A DNA stretch of 64,000 nucleotides from Candidatus Cryptobacteroides choladohippi (GCA_018065985.1 JAGHSF010000044.1:1-64000), one strand, 5' to 3'. Shown: positions 1 through 10,159, numbered from the stretch's first letter. Notes: a model not told the origin generated them from the letters alone. Program-made: numbers and translations.

Positions 1-109
1 ACGGGTGGTACATTTCATTCCGATACAGCCCGGTACATTTCAAAGTGTCACAGCCGGTACATTTCATTCCGTCAGGAGTGGTACATTTCAAACTGATACA
101 GGTGGTACA
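1..109. mobile_element. Terminal repeats of a probable IS21-family element
   Basis: Five copies of GGTACATTTCA (last one diverging after GGTACAT) start at 7, 32, 56, 80 and 104, a regular 24-25 bp spacing. IS21-family ends are known to carry several internal repeats and to end in TGT/ACA; here the last copy reads GGTGGTACA up to 109, after which an interrupted reading frame begins. I infer that the body and transposase genes lie left of the window. No transposase coding is visible, so the family call rests on end structure only. Confidence 0.4.
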
Positions 110-330
110 TTGATTCCGCTGCTATCAATTCAATCTCCGACCTGCTGGGAATCACGATTGATGACGTAGACAGAATGGAATCATTCGAGTATGACAACTG
201 CAGAGCAATAGTATCCGCCATGACTGAGGATAGTAAAAATGCAGTAGCCAAGCTATTCAATGACATGGCTATCGCTGATGGCATCCTGGATCCACGTGAG
301 ACAAGGCTGATAGAATCCATACTCCTATAG
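110..330 (+). pseudogene. TerB-like gene, 3' fragment
   Basis: The frame is open from the element end to a TAG at 328-330 and has no start codon near its left end (first in-frame ATG at 175). The last third reads AVAKLFNDMAIADGILDPRE, which resembles the acidic Asp/Glu-containing helix pair of TerB-type (tellurite resistance) domains. It appears to be the C-terminal half of a gene cut by the mobile element at 109. TerB domains occur in stress and phage-defence loci, but it lies on the opposite strand from the defence cassette, so a functional link is not shown. Confidence 0.42.
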
Positions 331-406
331 TGCAGCCGGCATCTCCATCACCTGACCTCCGGAATGAGACGGCTGCCACCATCGAATGGACGTCGACAAA
401 ACGCTT

Positions 407-544
407 CTACTCCTCAATATCATCATAATCTCCGCTCCAGCCGCATTGGTCGCAGAAGTACACAGATCCATCCCAATAAGCCTCGCAGCCGCAGGAAGGA
501 CATGGAACCCAGTCGGAAACGTCGTTATTGTCTATGTTATGCAT
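407..544 (-). CDS. Small zinc-ribbon protein (45 aa)
   Basis: A 45-codon frame starting with ATG at 544 and ending with TAG at 407-409 encodes an acidic protein with two knuckles, CPSC and CDQC, spaced 14 residues apart, the usual geometry of a zinc ribbon that binds one zinc ion. The last residues are acidic (DYDDIEE). The start codon lies only 4 nt beyond the stop of the helicase-PIN gene, so it is probably translationally coupled to it and is the third gene of that cassette. Its role is unknown; such ribbons usually bind nucleic acid or mediate protein contacts. Between it and the truncated TerB gene (331-406) I see only a weak GCAGCCG/CGGCTGC inverted pair at 332-338 and 370-376. Confidence 0.6.
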   Translation of the reverse strand: MHNIDNNDVSDWVPCPSCGCEAYWDGSVYFCDQCGWSGDYDDIEE

Positions 545-548
545 TGCG

Positions 549-2888
549 TTATCTCTTCAAGAAATTTCTCAGGGATACAGTGGCAATTCCAAGTATTTTT
601 GACTTGAGCTGAAGGCCATTGTCCGACGTAAGCATAATCGGATTCTCATCTTTATATTTCAGAGCCACTGATACAATCATATTGTCCGGAGAGCGTTTAT
701 CGAAGTCATCAGGCAGAAGGGAGACATCAGCAAACTCATATATCACCTCATGCTGGTTCTCGTTATTAAGATTCCTGAGGGCTTTTTCTGCGTTTCTCTT
801 GCCTTCTTCATCAAGCTTGATTTTCATCTTGTCAAGCTCATCTGTAACCTTTGCGGAGAGTATGACAGGATACTTCTTATCAATCTTGCTAATGATATCC
901 GGGCAATTCACGAAGACATTTGTGTCAATGATGTAGAAATTCTTCTTCACCTGACTGAGTTCCTTCTTTGGCCGTTCAAATTTGCTAAGATCAATCTTGC
1001 CCACGACCTTTAGACCTATGGCTGGTGCTTCAGGCTCAACAGTTTCTTCCTTAAGCGATTCTTTAGGAATTGAGACCTCAATAGGAGCTTCTTTGACTTC
1101 TTTTTTCACAACCTCATAACCTCCATCATATTCATCACAGTTGTTTACAAACTGGATTACGGTAGGAGATATAGTGTGGAAATCAGTCAGCATGATATCT
1201 GATATTATAAGCGTGGTGCTGAGTGAACGGCTTGTGGCCACATTGAAACGTCTATCTTCAAGAGCAAATCCAGGATTACGGCCAGGTACATATAAAATGG
1301 CGTAATCCACTGTCATACCCTGAATACGGTCGATTGTTTCTATTGTAATATCCAATTCGATATCTGATATACAGAAACGTTTTTGGAGCTCTTTTACTGT
1401 ATCTCTGAATGGGGTAATGATAGCCAGAGTCCTTTCTGGGTAATACTTCTCCATGGTGGAGATCACTGTCCGGATGATTGCATCAGCTTTATCTGAATAA
1501 AGCCCATCCTTTGCGTCATTAGTGCAGTGGTAGAGAACGCCGCCATCTGATGGGAATAGTGGGCTATTTGCTGCGGAATAGTCAAGATATTCTTGCTTAA
1601 CTGAGATGAACCTATTGCTATAAAAGCATTTAGTCAAAGCCGCGGAACGACCTGTAAGACGGAATGTTGTAACAATCCTATATGATTTGATGTTTGATCC
1701 TAAGGCAATAGTCTTAAGCCCTTCAACCTGTGTTCCAACATTCCAGGAATTGTACTGAGGATTATTCAGTTTGACGATTGGAGGAAGCTGCATTGGGTCA
1801 CCAACTATAAGACAATGCACGCCTAATTGCTTGAATGCGACTATTGAGGTCAGGAATGCCTGTGAAGCCTCCTCGATGACTACAAGGTCGTATTGAGGAA
1901 GTCCATACAGTGTCATCTTCTTTTCACTGAATGCGGTCGAAAGCTGATAATTCGTTGCACAAAGAACTTCGCCGCTCTCAACGACCAGGTTTGCGTTAGC
2001 CTCCTTAAGTCCTGACACCTGCTTCTTTTCGTCAATGGAGAGATTGGTCTTATATATTCTACCTTCTTTGACGTATTTGGCAAGCGGTTTCTGCTTGATG
2101 AGTTCAATCAAGCCCTTGTTCGCCATTGTAGTCGCACAAACTGTCTTACCTGCGTCAAGATACGACGAGATGATAGAAGCGATTGTGTAACTCTTTCCGG
2201 TGCCTGGAGGGCCTTGTACGATGCAGCAACCGTCATCCCTGAGGGTATTGAGGATAGTGTTTGATATGCCGTCAGGGTTGTTATAATCAAATGCCAACTC
2301 TTCAGGGTGCCAGTCTTCGTATGATAGTTTTGGCTCCAAATCCAGCTCGTCATTGGCGGCGTAAATGTCCATATAACGAGACAGGTTTCTGAAATACTCT
2401 ACAGGAGGGAATGGGTCATGAATTATGACAGACAGTGATTTGCCATCCGCAATGGACTTGGCAAATATATCGTATAGACGTGTTGAAATTCCTGTGCACG
2501 CTACATAATCATAAGATGAATCCTTAGCATGAACAAAGTACATAGGTGTAACGTCAGATCCGGGAGAGTGAAAATCCGCATTCTTGGCAAAATCCTCCCA
2601 TGTGCAGGTCCATTCAGTAGGGCGATCTCCCAATTCCTGACGAGCTCCTTTCTTGATGATAACAATGCTCTTCTGGACTTTGAGTCGCGGAGACATCCTA
2701 CGTGGACATTTGAGGATGACCATGCCCGTCTCATGCTGAATACTATCAACAAATGCCAAGGATAGCTTACCTTCCTTGAATAAGTTACGCATCTGAGACT
2801 TGTTTACGGTCTGCTGCTCAATGATTTCTTCTTTGACTTGGTCAGCGAAGAATGATTTATAGTTTTCGAGCTTTGTAGTGTTCATCAT
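549..2888 (-). CDS. SF1 (Upf1/COG1112-like) helicase fused to a PIN nuclease
   Basis: The protein has 779 residues. An N-terminal region of about 200 residues is unassigned. The helicase core shows Walker A GPPGTGKS near residue 225, motif II VVIEEASQ near 334, a GDPMQLPP motif III, and NVATSRS (motif VI, with the Arg finger) near 549. This pattern is that of AAA_11/AAA_12 superfamily-1 helicases related to Upf1. After a charged linker rich in Glu and Lys, a C-terminal PIN domain starts near 648 with IIDTN, then DELDKMK, SPDN and TSDNG, supplying all the acidic residues expected of an active metal-dependent RNase, and most like the PIN domain of PhoH-type proteins. The gene starts 8 nt after the 2293-residue ATPase gene ends and precedes the 45-residue zinc ribbon. 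I infer an RNA- or ssDNA-processing effector in phage defence. Confidence 0.82.
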   Translation of the reverse strand: MMNTTKLENYKSFFADQVKEEIIEQQTVNKSQMRNLFKEGKLSLAFVDSIQHETGMVILKCPRRMSPRLKVQKSIVIIKKGARQELGDRPTEWTCTWEDFAKNADFHSPGSDVTPMYFVHAKDSSYDYVACTGISTRLYDIFAKSIADGKSLSVIIHDPFPPVEYFRNLSRYMDIYAANDELDLEPKLSYEDWHPEELAFDYNNPDGISNTILNTLRDDGCCIVQGPPGTGKSYTIASIISSYLDAGKTVCATTMANKGLIELIKQKPLAKYVKEGRIYKTNLSIDEKKQVSGLKEANANLVVESGEVLCATNYQLSTAFSEKKMTLYGLPQYDLVVIEEASQAFLTSIVAFKQLGVHCLIVGDPMQLPPIVKLNNPQYNSWNVGTQVEGLKTIALGSNIKSYRIVTTFRLTGRSAALTKCFYSNRFISVKQEYLDYSAANSPLFPSDGGVLYHCTNDAKDGLYSDKADAIIRTVISTMEKYYPERTLAIITPFRDTVKELQKRFCISDIELDITIETIDRIQGMTVDYAILYVPGRNPGFALEDRRFNVATSRSLSTTLIISDIMLTDFHTISPTVIQFVNNCDEYDGGYEVVKKEVKEAPIEVSIPKESLKEETVEPEAPAIGLKVVGKIDLSKFERPKKELSQVKKNFYIIDTNVFVNCPDIISKIDKKYPVILSAKVTDELDKMKIKLDEEGKRNAEKALRNLNNENQHEVIYEFADVSLLPDDFDKRSPDNMIVSVALKYKDENPIMLTSDNGLQLKSKILGIATVSLRNFLKR

Positions 2889-2896
2889 TCGTACTA

Positions 2897-5800
2897 TTAA
2901 TAATCACTCATATCGTCGTTTCCATCCTCGGCTTCTGCCATCGCACCAACATAATGTGCGAATACAGCGTCCATATTGGTGCGTGCAGCTACTCTAATCA
3001 AAGTATATGCGGTTCCCTTGACATTCTCGAGGAGTCCAGAATAAAGAGCTTTCACAACATCTGTCTTCTCCTTACCCGTGATCTTGATAACCACATCATC
3101 CTTTACAACAAGTTTGAGGAATTCCTCAGCATTGTTGATGTAATGGAAGTTTTTGCCCTGGCCATTGAGGTACACGCAAATCTTCCACTTGTCATCCACC
3201 ATTTTGGTCCAGACAGAAGGGGAGATATACATGACACCGCGAGCGGCACTGCAGGTGTGAATGTATCTGCCATCCTTCATTTTGTGACTTGTTACATCAT
3301 CTGCATTACGAACGAATTCTTCCATTGATTCTGCCGGCTCTTCATGATGATCTCGTGTGAGGTTGAGATAAAGTCGGAGCTGGGCAAGATAGTTTGTATC
3401 TGCAATCTGCTCAGGAGATATGTTGCACTGTGCAAGCATGTCAATCTCTTCCTTAGTAGGAGGCAAAGATTCAAGCTCGAGAGGCGTTCCCTGTGATCTG
3501 AGGCGGTTAACCTCTTCTTTTGTATATGGCTTAGGATGTTTCCGTGTACGAGGATTGCTTGCTTTTTCGCCAAGTGGCTGATAATCCTTGTCTTTGTTGA
3601 CAGAACCCATTGTTCCGCCATTATCAGGATGGTATCCGTCACGCTTTGGTTTATCAGATGAAGTTGCAACATGGCCATCTGATTCGTCTCCAGTAGGTTC
3701 TTCAACATCTACATCAGACTCATCTATGGCATTTCCATACTCATCTTTCTCATCATCAACCTGAACGAAGGTATCGTCATTGGTTTTAACTTCATTCACC
3801 GGAGTCTCAGAATCTTTATTCGTTAAATCTGCATCAACTGGTTTAACCTTTGCCTCAGTTGCAGTTGCAGGTGCAGAAGAAGGATTTGTTTCTTTGGTTG
3901 CTTCCGGAGTGCTGTTTATGCCGGAATTCTCCTCAGGTGCAACCTCACTATTTGAAGCAGATGGTATGACAGCAGTTTCTTTAGATTCTTCGTTCGTTAC
4001 AGGCTTGACATTGCTTTCTGTTGGAGTAATATCGGTGTTATTGTCTGTATCTGTGACGGATATGGCATCACTATTCTGCTTTGGCGCCTCTGCCGACTCA
4101 GCTTCAGTTGTCTTTGTGGCATCAGCATAGTAGCCCAAAGATTCAGTTACCGGTTCTCCTTCCTCTACCGCAACATTAACCGTTAGGTCTAATGACTTCA
4201 AATATGATTGGAACTTGGCGTTATATGCGAGGGAAGAGCAGTATTTGTTGATACTAGACTCAACTGAGTTGTTTATATCAAAGACATCCTCACAAACGTC
4301 GTTATCCACATAACAGTCAATAAGTTTCCTGACACTGCTGCAGAACTTCGTGAAGGTTCGATTGTGCAACCATGATGATACATAGTAGAGGTGTGTTTCA
4401 TCATTATAGATACGCATCACATCGTTGTGGATGGTGTCATAGCCTAAGTCTATCTTCTCACAGACATCGAATTGATATTGAGAGAGTTTCTCGTTATATA
4501 GTTCATACTTTTGCTGGAATTTCTCAGGATTATCTATAGCAGCCAGAACCAAAATTCGAGGTCTCAGAATTGCGACCATTCCAGCTGTTTCATCAACTTT
4601 GTTGATAGGTGTTGCGACGAAGTCCTTGCTCTTCAGATACTTGATCTTCAGGATGTCACATATTTTCTCAAATGACTCTGTACTTGTTGGGAAAGATACG
4701 GTTTGCATTACATATTCATCTCCCCAGAAAATGTTCTTTTCTTGGGTAGCATCCGGGTGAATAGCATACAATTCCTTTATATGCTTCTTTTGTCCCTTGC
4801 CGTTACGCCACATAGATGTTTCGGTATTCCTATATTCATCTACTAGTGCTGAATCATGATTTGAGGAAGCAAGTATCCAAGTGAGAATCATTCTACGGTA
4901 ATCCGACTCATCTTCACGACGATCTTTTACATGTGAGAGATAGTACAAACAGTCTTCAAAAGAAAGGCTGTTGCGGAAATGAAGTTTATCAAATAACTCT
5001 CGAGCATCCCTATTCTCGATCTTATCAACTACACCCTTATACGGAACCTTTTCTTCCCATTGAGGTACTCGTGCTCTCACAGCATAGCCAGCGGTGTGAA
5101 GAGGGGAGTACAACGACTCAGGAGTCTGCACAGAAGACTGTGTAGGAATACATACACGATTGTTGAATAGGCCATTCTCTATCCAGGTTTCGTATTCTGC
5201 GACACGTCTAGAGAAGCAATATGACCAGAAGTAACAAGCGAAGGCACGATTAGAAAGGAACTTCAGATCTTCAGGCATTACGTTTTGATGTAAACCTTCG
5301 CCCATGAAGTAGCTTTTTATGCTATCCTTGTTGCCCTCAAAGATATAGTCATCTGACAGATATGATAATTCTGTAACACCATTTCCCTCAAAATCACAGA
5401 TAGGAGAATATGCAGTTCCAAGCGTGAGTTCTGTCCCCAATTTATATGTGACAATTTCATCGCGAGTGCGGTACTTGATCTGCTTCCTAAGACTGGCATC
5501 AATCGTGTAATCGCTCTGCACTTTTGCCACTTCTCGAACGAACTGGATGTGAATATCTGAAACGCTCTTTTCATCAGCGTTGAACTTGGCAATATAGTCC
5601 TTAATTTTTGCTTCAATCCAGCCTTGTTTTGTTGTAATGAGGTTTGAGTTATCATACTCAGCAGAAATCAGAAGAAGCAATTCCTTATTGTTCTTCAGGA
5701 CATCAGGGTGAACCTCATTCGAAAGGGTAATGTACTTAAATGGCTCTACGACAGATTCCTCTTCGACGTTGACTATGACGACCTGATTGACTGGTTTATA

Positions 5801-8800
5801 TGAGCCAGATTGTGTCCTAACTTTTAGTTGAATGATCTGAGATCGCCTTTCTGTCCACTTGTCTTTAAGGTCCTTCAGGTGCTTTGTCATCATAGCGACA
5901 ACTGAATCTTCCTCGAATGATGAAAGACTTGGAAGGATGTCAGAGAAGAGAATATCCTTGTTGTCTGATTTAAGACCAAGTTTCTTGAACAATTTCACCC
6001 ATTCTGCTTTCTCGTTCTCAGTTGTGGACTCTATGTAAGAAGATGATACAAACTGGGCTGTCTTTACATATCTGGTTACAAGGCTCTCAATGTTGTCTTG
6101 CTGATAGTTATCCGAAATGTAAAGCGATGTTGCAGACGTAAGGATACCGTTCTTATCCAGAATCTGAATAGCAGAAAACTGATTAAAATCTGTAATCTGT
6201 TTTTGGTTTGCCTTAACCCAACGCCAGAAATCATAATTGTTCATCGATACTCTGATTGATTGTTTCAGGGCATCATTCTTCAGGATTGAAGCCAATACTG
6301 AGTTTACTTCGTATTTGGCAATCTTGAAGAGTTGACGGACATCTTGAGAGAAGTCGTCAGAGTATGTTTTATCCAGCACAACAAAAGAGTCTGGGCACCA
6401 GGATTTGTCACAAAGAGTGATTGCATCTTCATCATACTCAAAGTACTGAAGGTTGACATCTCTTGTTTTAATAACTGTACCGTCATGTCCAAGAAGAGGC
6501 ATGTCCTTGATATTGTTGAAACTCATGGTATCATCGAAGATACGTTCAGCATCACGTTTCAAATAATCTAGGAATGTCTCGAATGAAGTCTTGTCCGTTA
6601 AACTCTCATAAATGACGGCCCTGTTTTTCAGAACCACATCCAGGAAGAATGACTTATCTGTATAGGTCTTAATACCAAATTGTTGGCGAAGAAATGACTC
6701 GAGTTTCTTAGCATCCTCCTTTTCTAGACCGTCGAAGTATGCATTTGAAAGTGCATACATCATTGTATTTGTCAACCATTCATGGCTGGTGTTATCAGTG
6801 TATTTGCTATTCTGAGCGTAGGCATCTTGGTCAAAATAGCGAACATCATCATTGCAGAGATATTGTTCATCACCATCAATGTTAACACAACATAGAACGA
6901 AGTCCTTGAGGCTTAGTTCCTTGAGCTGCACATCGCAATCATACACATATTCGACAAAGGCTCTGTTTGAGTCAAAATCGTCTTCAATCGCAGTGTTGAT
7001 ATTCTGCTTGAACGCAGCATCGTCAACAAGAACGGATGATATGAAACTAGCCTTATCAAATTCCTTGAAACCAAGACGTGTAAACAGAGTAGTGAGCGAT
7101 TCACTAAGCTCTTCGCTTACATTTTCATAGTAACAATGGTTAAGTACGTGGATAGTGTTTTCACCAATCCATGACTCTTTCGTAAGATTCGCAGCAGCCT
7201 CACTGTGGAAATATCTATGGCACTGATAATTTGTGCTATGAACATCATCTTCAGTTATGTATGGAACTTTTGTGCTATTCGTTTTGAGGTCAACGTCATG
7301 CTCCGCTAAATACTGATAAAAAGCAACAGAATTGTCTAGGTCGGTGAGCAATTCCATAGCTCCTTCAGCAGGAAGGACATACCTTTCTATCATCTTTGTT
7401 GCATCAAACGGATTGAAGTATTGATCTGCAAAAGATTCCCAATCCTCTAACTGCTCAAATCTAGTTCTCGAAGTAGGAGAGAGATGAGCGATATACTCCC
7501 TTAAGAACTCAAGTCCGCTACAGTTTGTGTCAAAGTCATAGTAAAGGTTGTCGGCTGAAAAGAGTTCTCCTTCATATTCAATGAACACTTTTTTCTTTGC
7601 GAATTTTGATAATTCGCCTTCTTTAAGCCAATGCTCAATGAATAGATTATTATTATCACTGTCGGTCAACCATTCCTGAAAACTCTCATTCTCACATTTT
7701 CCTAATACATCATCAACCTTTATGTCAAATGCAGCAGGTGAGTGTTTGTACAAGAAATTCATGAATGATTGAGATTGTCTCAATTCCAGTTCCGGCAGGA
7801 AGCCATCTTCGATTTCCATTAGAGTTAAGAAATCCCTATCGGACATGATCCCATCTGCTGTCAATCCGGTCATGTCATTGATGACTTGGTCTATGCATTT
7901 ATATACGGAATTGCCCTCTTTATCTACACTTGGTACAAACGGGACTTCCTTTATAAGAGTCTTAAATTCGGTTTCAAATTCTTCAATGAAGGTTTTATAA
8001 GCACGTCTATTCTTACACTCGTCGAAATCAGGTATAAGTGAGAAAATGGATTCAAACTCATACTCACGGCTTTCGATAAGTTGCTTTATCCAGTAAAAGA
8101 ACTGTCGACCTGCTATTTTCGCGATTTCATGATTAAGTTCAATATCCTCAATGTCATCACGTTGACCGTTAGGCACCATATCGGTGTTCATCAAGAATTT
8201 GAATCCCCAGTCTGCACGTTTTGCCGGAAGATAACAATACAAGATAGCATCCTCTACAGAAAGCAATTTGCGGCCTTCTTTCTTGCAAGCAAATTTGATT
8301 GCTGTCTTGCGGAAATTAATATACTTCTCCGGAATCTTTTCATATCCATCAGAACGCAAAGAGTCTGGATTATTAAGGACTTCGTTGATCTTCTCAGTTA
8401 TCTCTTCTGGAACATCATCAACTAAAGAGTCTGAAACACACCAATCATTATTGATTTTCTCCCTGACAATTGGTTCTTCACGGCCTTCAACAAAGATGCT
8501 GACCTTCTGGATGTTAGGTATAAACAGAATAACACGCTCGGAGTCAAACACTTTAGAGAACAGATCTACATAATTATCATCTCTATTCTCATCGGTAAGG
8601 ATATCTCTGTCTCTTGGCTGGAGGGCAAATTTAACCCTAAACTCATCGCTAGGATGCTGAGCAAATACATCTTTGACATCAGGGCTGATTTCATTCTGTT
8701 CAGTCCAGATTGGAAGAATCTGCCAAGGCGTATTGATGACGTCTGTGGCTGATTTGTCAAATCGGAAAGAATAGTTACCGGTATTCAAGAACACATAGTC

Positions 8801-9778
8801 GTTATCGAGAAATACCGTCTTAAAACCGATTCCTTTATATCCTATGGCTTCTGTATTATCAGATTTCTCTCCATCATTGATGTCACATATCGCAGCGATA
8901 TTCTTTGGATTAAAATAATCACCGGTATGCTGGAATGTCAGATAGTTTTCTGTAATGTGGAACTCAACTTCCACAGGTATTACGATAGACTTCTGTCCAA
9001 CTCTCCTACGACGAGGATAATCGTTTGCATTCTGCAGCAACTCATAGATGAACACCTCTTTTCCGCTCTGAGTCAACTGTTTTTTCAGCGTGTCCAGTGA
9101 ACGAGCAATCTTCTTTGCTGCGCCAGCAGGATATCGCATAATTCCTTCGTAAAGGCTATTGACAATATCCTTTGGCCACACCGGTACAACTTCCTCTCGT
9201 AGATCTATACCAAATTTGATTGGAGATGAGTCGAGCAGAACCCACGTGAACCTGTAATAGGCGAATTTGTTAAATTCCCGGTTAGGAGAACGAAATGAAA
9301 TAGACAGATCTTTTATTCCACGCTCTTTATCTTCAATCTTTGTAAAGTCTGTATTTCGTATGTCCGTAATCTTATACCAACCTTCAGTTTGTTGTGGGAC
9401 GAACTGCCCAATAAACTGGCTATTTTCAAGACGAAGCCTTCTCTTAATCCTGTTTTCTTCTTCAGTCTCAACAGCTCTAGCAGCCAAATTCCTTTTCCCG
9501 GGAGTTCTTTCAGAGTTATTCTCGGGGGCTATCTTTTTTTCGATGATGTATTTCGTGGGCTTTTCACCACTATGATCAGTCCAGACATAAAACAATCCAG
9601 ACACAGCAAGCATGTCGCCAAAATACTCGAATCCCAAGTTTTTGTAATTGATACCAGACTTATTGAAAGTACGTAGGAAAACACCCATATTTACCCACCC
9701 ATCGCCTTTGTCATCAAGTGACGTCTTAGGTGATTTGTCATAGGTCTGTTTCAGTATATCAATTATTCTCTGCTCCAT
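2897..9778 (-). CDS. Giant sacsin/HSP90-like ATPase with LOTUS-like N-terminus
   Basis: The protein has 2293 residues. Residues ~22-75 (GWVNMGVFLRTF, then FGDML) look like an OST-HTH/LOTUS winged helix, a known RNA-binding fold; this is my inference. A GHKL ATPase follows: ELLQNAND near 245 (the N-box with catalytic Glu and Mg-binding Asn) and AIGYKGIGFK near 309 (the glycine lid), as in the N-terminal repeat of sacsin and in HSP90-related proteins of defence loci. The next ~1500 residues are an unassigned alpha-rich region. Residues ~1880-2080 are a low-complexity Thr/Ser/Glu/Asp-rich linker, and the last ~150 residues form a separate small globular domain. No nuclease motif was seen in it; the likely nuclease is the PIN domain in the next gene, 8 nt away. 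A 93-nt gap separates it from the restriction operon. Confidence 0.75.
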   Translation of the reverse strand: MEQRIIDILKQTYDKSPKTSLDDKGDGWVNMGVFLRTFNKSGINYKNLGFEYFGDMLAVSGLFYVWTDHSGEKPTKYIIEKKIAPENNSERTPGKRNLAARAVETEEENRIKRRLRLENSQFIGQFVPQQTEGWYKITDIRNTDFTKIEDKERGIKDLSISFRSPNREFNKFAYYRFTWVLLDSSPIKFGIDLREEVVPVWPKDIVNSLYEGIMRYPAGAAKKIARSLDTLKKQLTQSGKEVFIYELLQNANDYPRRRRVGQKSIVIPVEVEFHITENYLTFQHTGDYFNPKNIAAICDINDGEKSDNTEAIGYKGIGFKTVFLDNDYVFLNTGNYSFRFDKSATDVINTPWQILPIWTEQNEISPDVKDVFAQHPSDEFRVKFALQPRDRDILTDENRDDNYVDLFSKVFDSERVILFIPNIQKVSIFVEGREEPIVREKINNDWCVSDSLVDDVPEEITEKINEVLNNPDSLRSDGYEKIPEKYINFRKTAIKFACKKEGRKLLSVEDAILYCYLPAKRADWGFKFLMNTDMVPNGQRDDIEDIELNHEIAKIAGRQFFYWIKQLIESREYEFESIFSLIPDFDECKNRRAYKTFIEEFETEFKTLIKEVPFVPSVDKEGNSVYKCIDQVINDMTGLTADGIMSDRDFLTLMEIEDGFLPELELRQSQSFMNFLYKHSPAAFDIKVDDVLGKCENESFQEWLTDSDNNNLFIEHWLKEGELSKFAKKKVFIEYEGELFSADNLYYDFDTNCSGLEFLREYIAHLSPTSRTRFEQLEDWESFADQYFNPFDATKMIERYVLPAEGAMELLTDLDNSVAFYQYLAEHDVDLKTNSTKVPYITEDDVHSTNYQCHRYFHSEAAANLTKESWIGENTIHVLNHCYYENVSEELSESLTTLFTRLGFKEFDKASFISSVLVDDAAFKQNINTAIEDDFDSNRAFVEYVYDCDVQLKELSLKDFVLCCVNIDGDEQYLCNDDVRYFDQDAYAQNSKYTDNTSHEWLTNTMMYALSNAYFDGLEKEDAKKLESFLRQQFGIKTYTDKSFFLDVVLKNRAVIYESLTDKTSFETFLDYLKRDAERIFDDTMSFNNIKDMPLLGHDGTVIKTRDVNLQYFEYDEDAITLCDKSWCPDSFVVLDKTYSDDFSQDVRQLFKIAKYEVNSVLASILKNDALKQSIRVSMNNYDFWRWVKANQKQITDFNQFSAIQILDKNGILTSATSLYISDNYQQDNIESLVTRYVKTAQFVSSSYIESTTENEKAEWVKLFKKLGLKSDNKDILFSDILPSLSSFEEDSVVAMMTKHLKDLKDKWTERRSQIIQLKVRTQSGSYKPVNQVVIVNVEEESVVEPFKYITLSNEVHPDVLKNNKELLLLISAEYDNSNLITTKQGWIEAKIKDYIAKFNADEKSVSDIHIQFVREVAKVQSDYTIDASLRKQIKYRTRDEIVTYKLGTELTLGTAYSPICDFEGNGVTELSYLSDDYIFEGNKDSIKSYFMGEGLHQNVMPEDLKFLSNRAFACYFWSYCFSRRVAEYETWIENGLFNNRVCIPTQSSVQTPESLYSPLHTAGYAVRARVPQWEEKVPYKGVVDKIENRDARELFDKLHFRNSLSFEDCLYYLSHVKDRREDESDYRRMILTWILASSNHDSALVDEYRNTETSMWRNGKGQKKHIKELYAIHPDATQEKNIFWGDEYVMQTVSFPTSTESFEKICDILKIKYLKSKDFVATPINKVDETAGMVAILRPRILVLAAIDNPEKFQQKYELYNEKLSQYQFDVCEKIDLGYDTIHNDVMRIYNDETHLYYVSSWLHNRTFTKFCSSVRKLIDCYVDNDVCEDVFDINNSVESSINKYCSSLAYNAKFQSYLKSLDLTVNVAVEEGEPVTESLGYYADATKTTEAESAEAPKQNSDAISVTDTDNNTDITPTESNVKPVTNEESKETAVIPSASNSEVAPEENSGINSTPEATKETNPSSAPATATEAKVKPVDADLTNKDSETPVNEVKTNDDTFVQVDDEKDEYGNAIDESDVDVEEPTGDESDGHVATSSDKPKRDGYHPDNGGTMGSVNKDKDYQPLGEKASNPRTRKHPKPYTKEEVNRLRSQGTPLELESLPPTKEEIDMLAQCNISPEQIADTNYLAQLRLYLNLTRDHHEEPAESMEEFVRNADDVTSHKMKDGRYIHTCSAARGVMYISPSVWTKMVDDKWKICVYLNGQGKNFHYINNAEEFLKLVVKDDVVIKITGKEKTDVVKALYSGLLENVKGTAYTLIRVAARTNMDAVFAHYVGAMAEAEDGNDDMSDY

Positions 9779-9871
9779 AGTAGGATTTTAATAAGGATTT
9801 GGGGTTCAGTTACTTGTTGATAATCACTTTATCTTCATGAGCTCTCGCGAGGTAAACGTCTGCTGCTGCAA

Positions 9872-10153
9872 TTAAAGTTTGCGCTCGAGTTCGCTGATTT
9901 CGTTTTGGAGACGTTCTTTCTTTTCGTCTTCTGGAGTGATCACGCGAGGGAAACGGCCGTTGAGTCCATATTTGAGGACTTCATTATGTTCAATCTGCCT
10001 AATCTGCTCAGTTTTCTTGTCTATCTCTTTATAAATATATCCTTTGCTATTCTTCACAGTGAAAATCAGTGTCGCCACTGTTACGATGAAAGTCATGAGG
10101 GCGATAAACAGGGCTGCAGCTGCAAAAATTAAGTTAAGTGTTTCGTAATTCAT
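9872..10153 (-). CDS. Small membrane-anchored coiled-coil protein
   Basis: This 93-residue protein has one strongly hydrophobic segment at residues ~7-33 followed by a charged tail with heptad-like Lys/Glu pattern (EIDKKTEQIRQIEHNE and a second helix at the C-terminus). It is probably a single-pass inner-membrane protein with a cytoplasmic coiled coil. Its ATG lies 6 nt after the hsdR stop codon, so it is part of the restriction operon. I do not recognise a family. It might anchor or modulate a complex encoded beside it, either HsdR or the giant ATPase downstream, but nothing in the sequence proves this. Confidence 0.6.
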   Translation of the reverse strand: MNYETLNLIFAAAALFIALMTFIVTVATLIFTVKNSKGYIYKEIDKKTEQIRQIEHNEVLKYGLNGRFPRVITPEDEKKERLQNEISELERKL

Positions 10154-10159
10154 AATACA

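Noticed and set aside
332..376. Terminator between the TerB fragment and the zinc ribbon
   Set aside because: GCAGCCG/CGGCTGC can pair but the loop is 31 nt and there is no U run.
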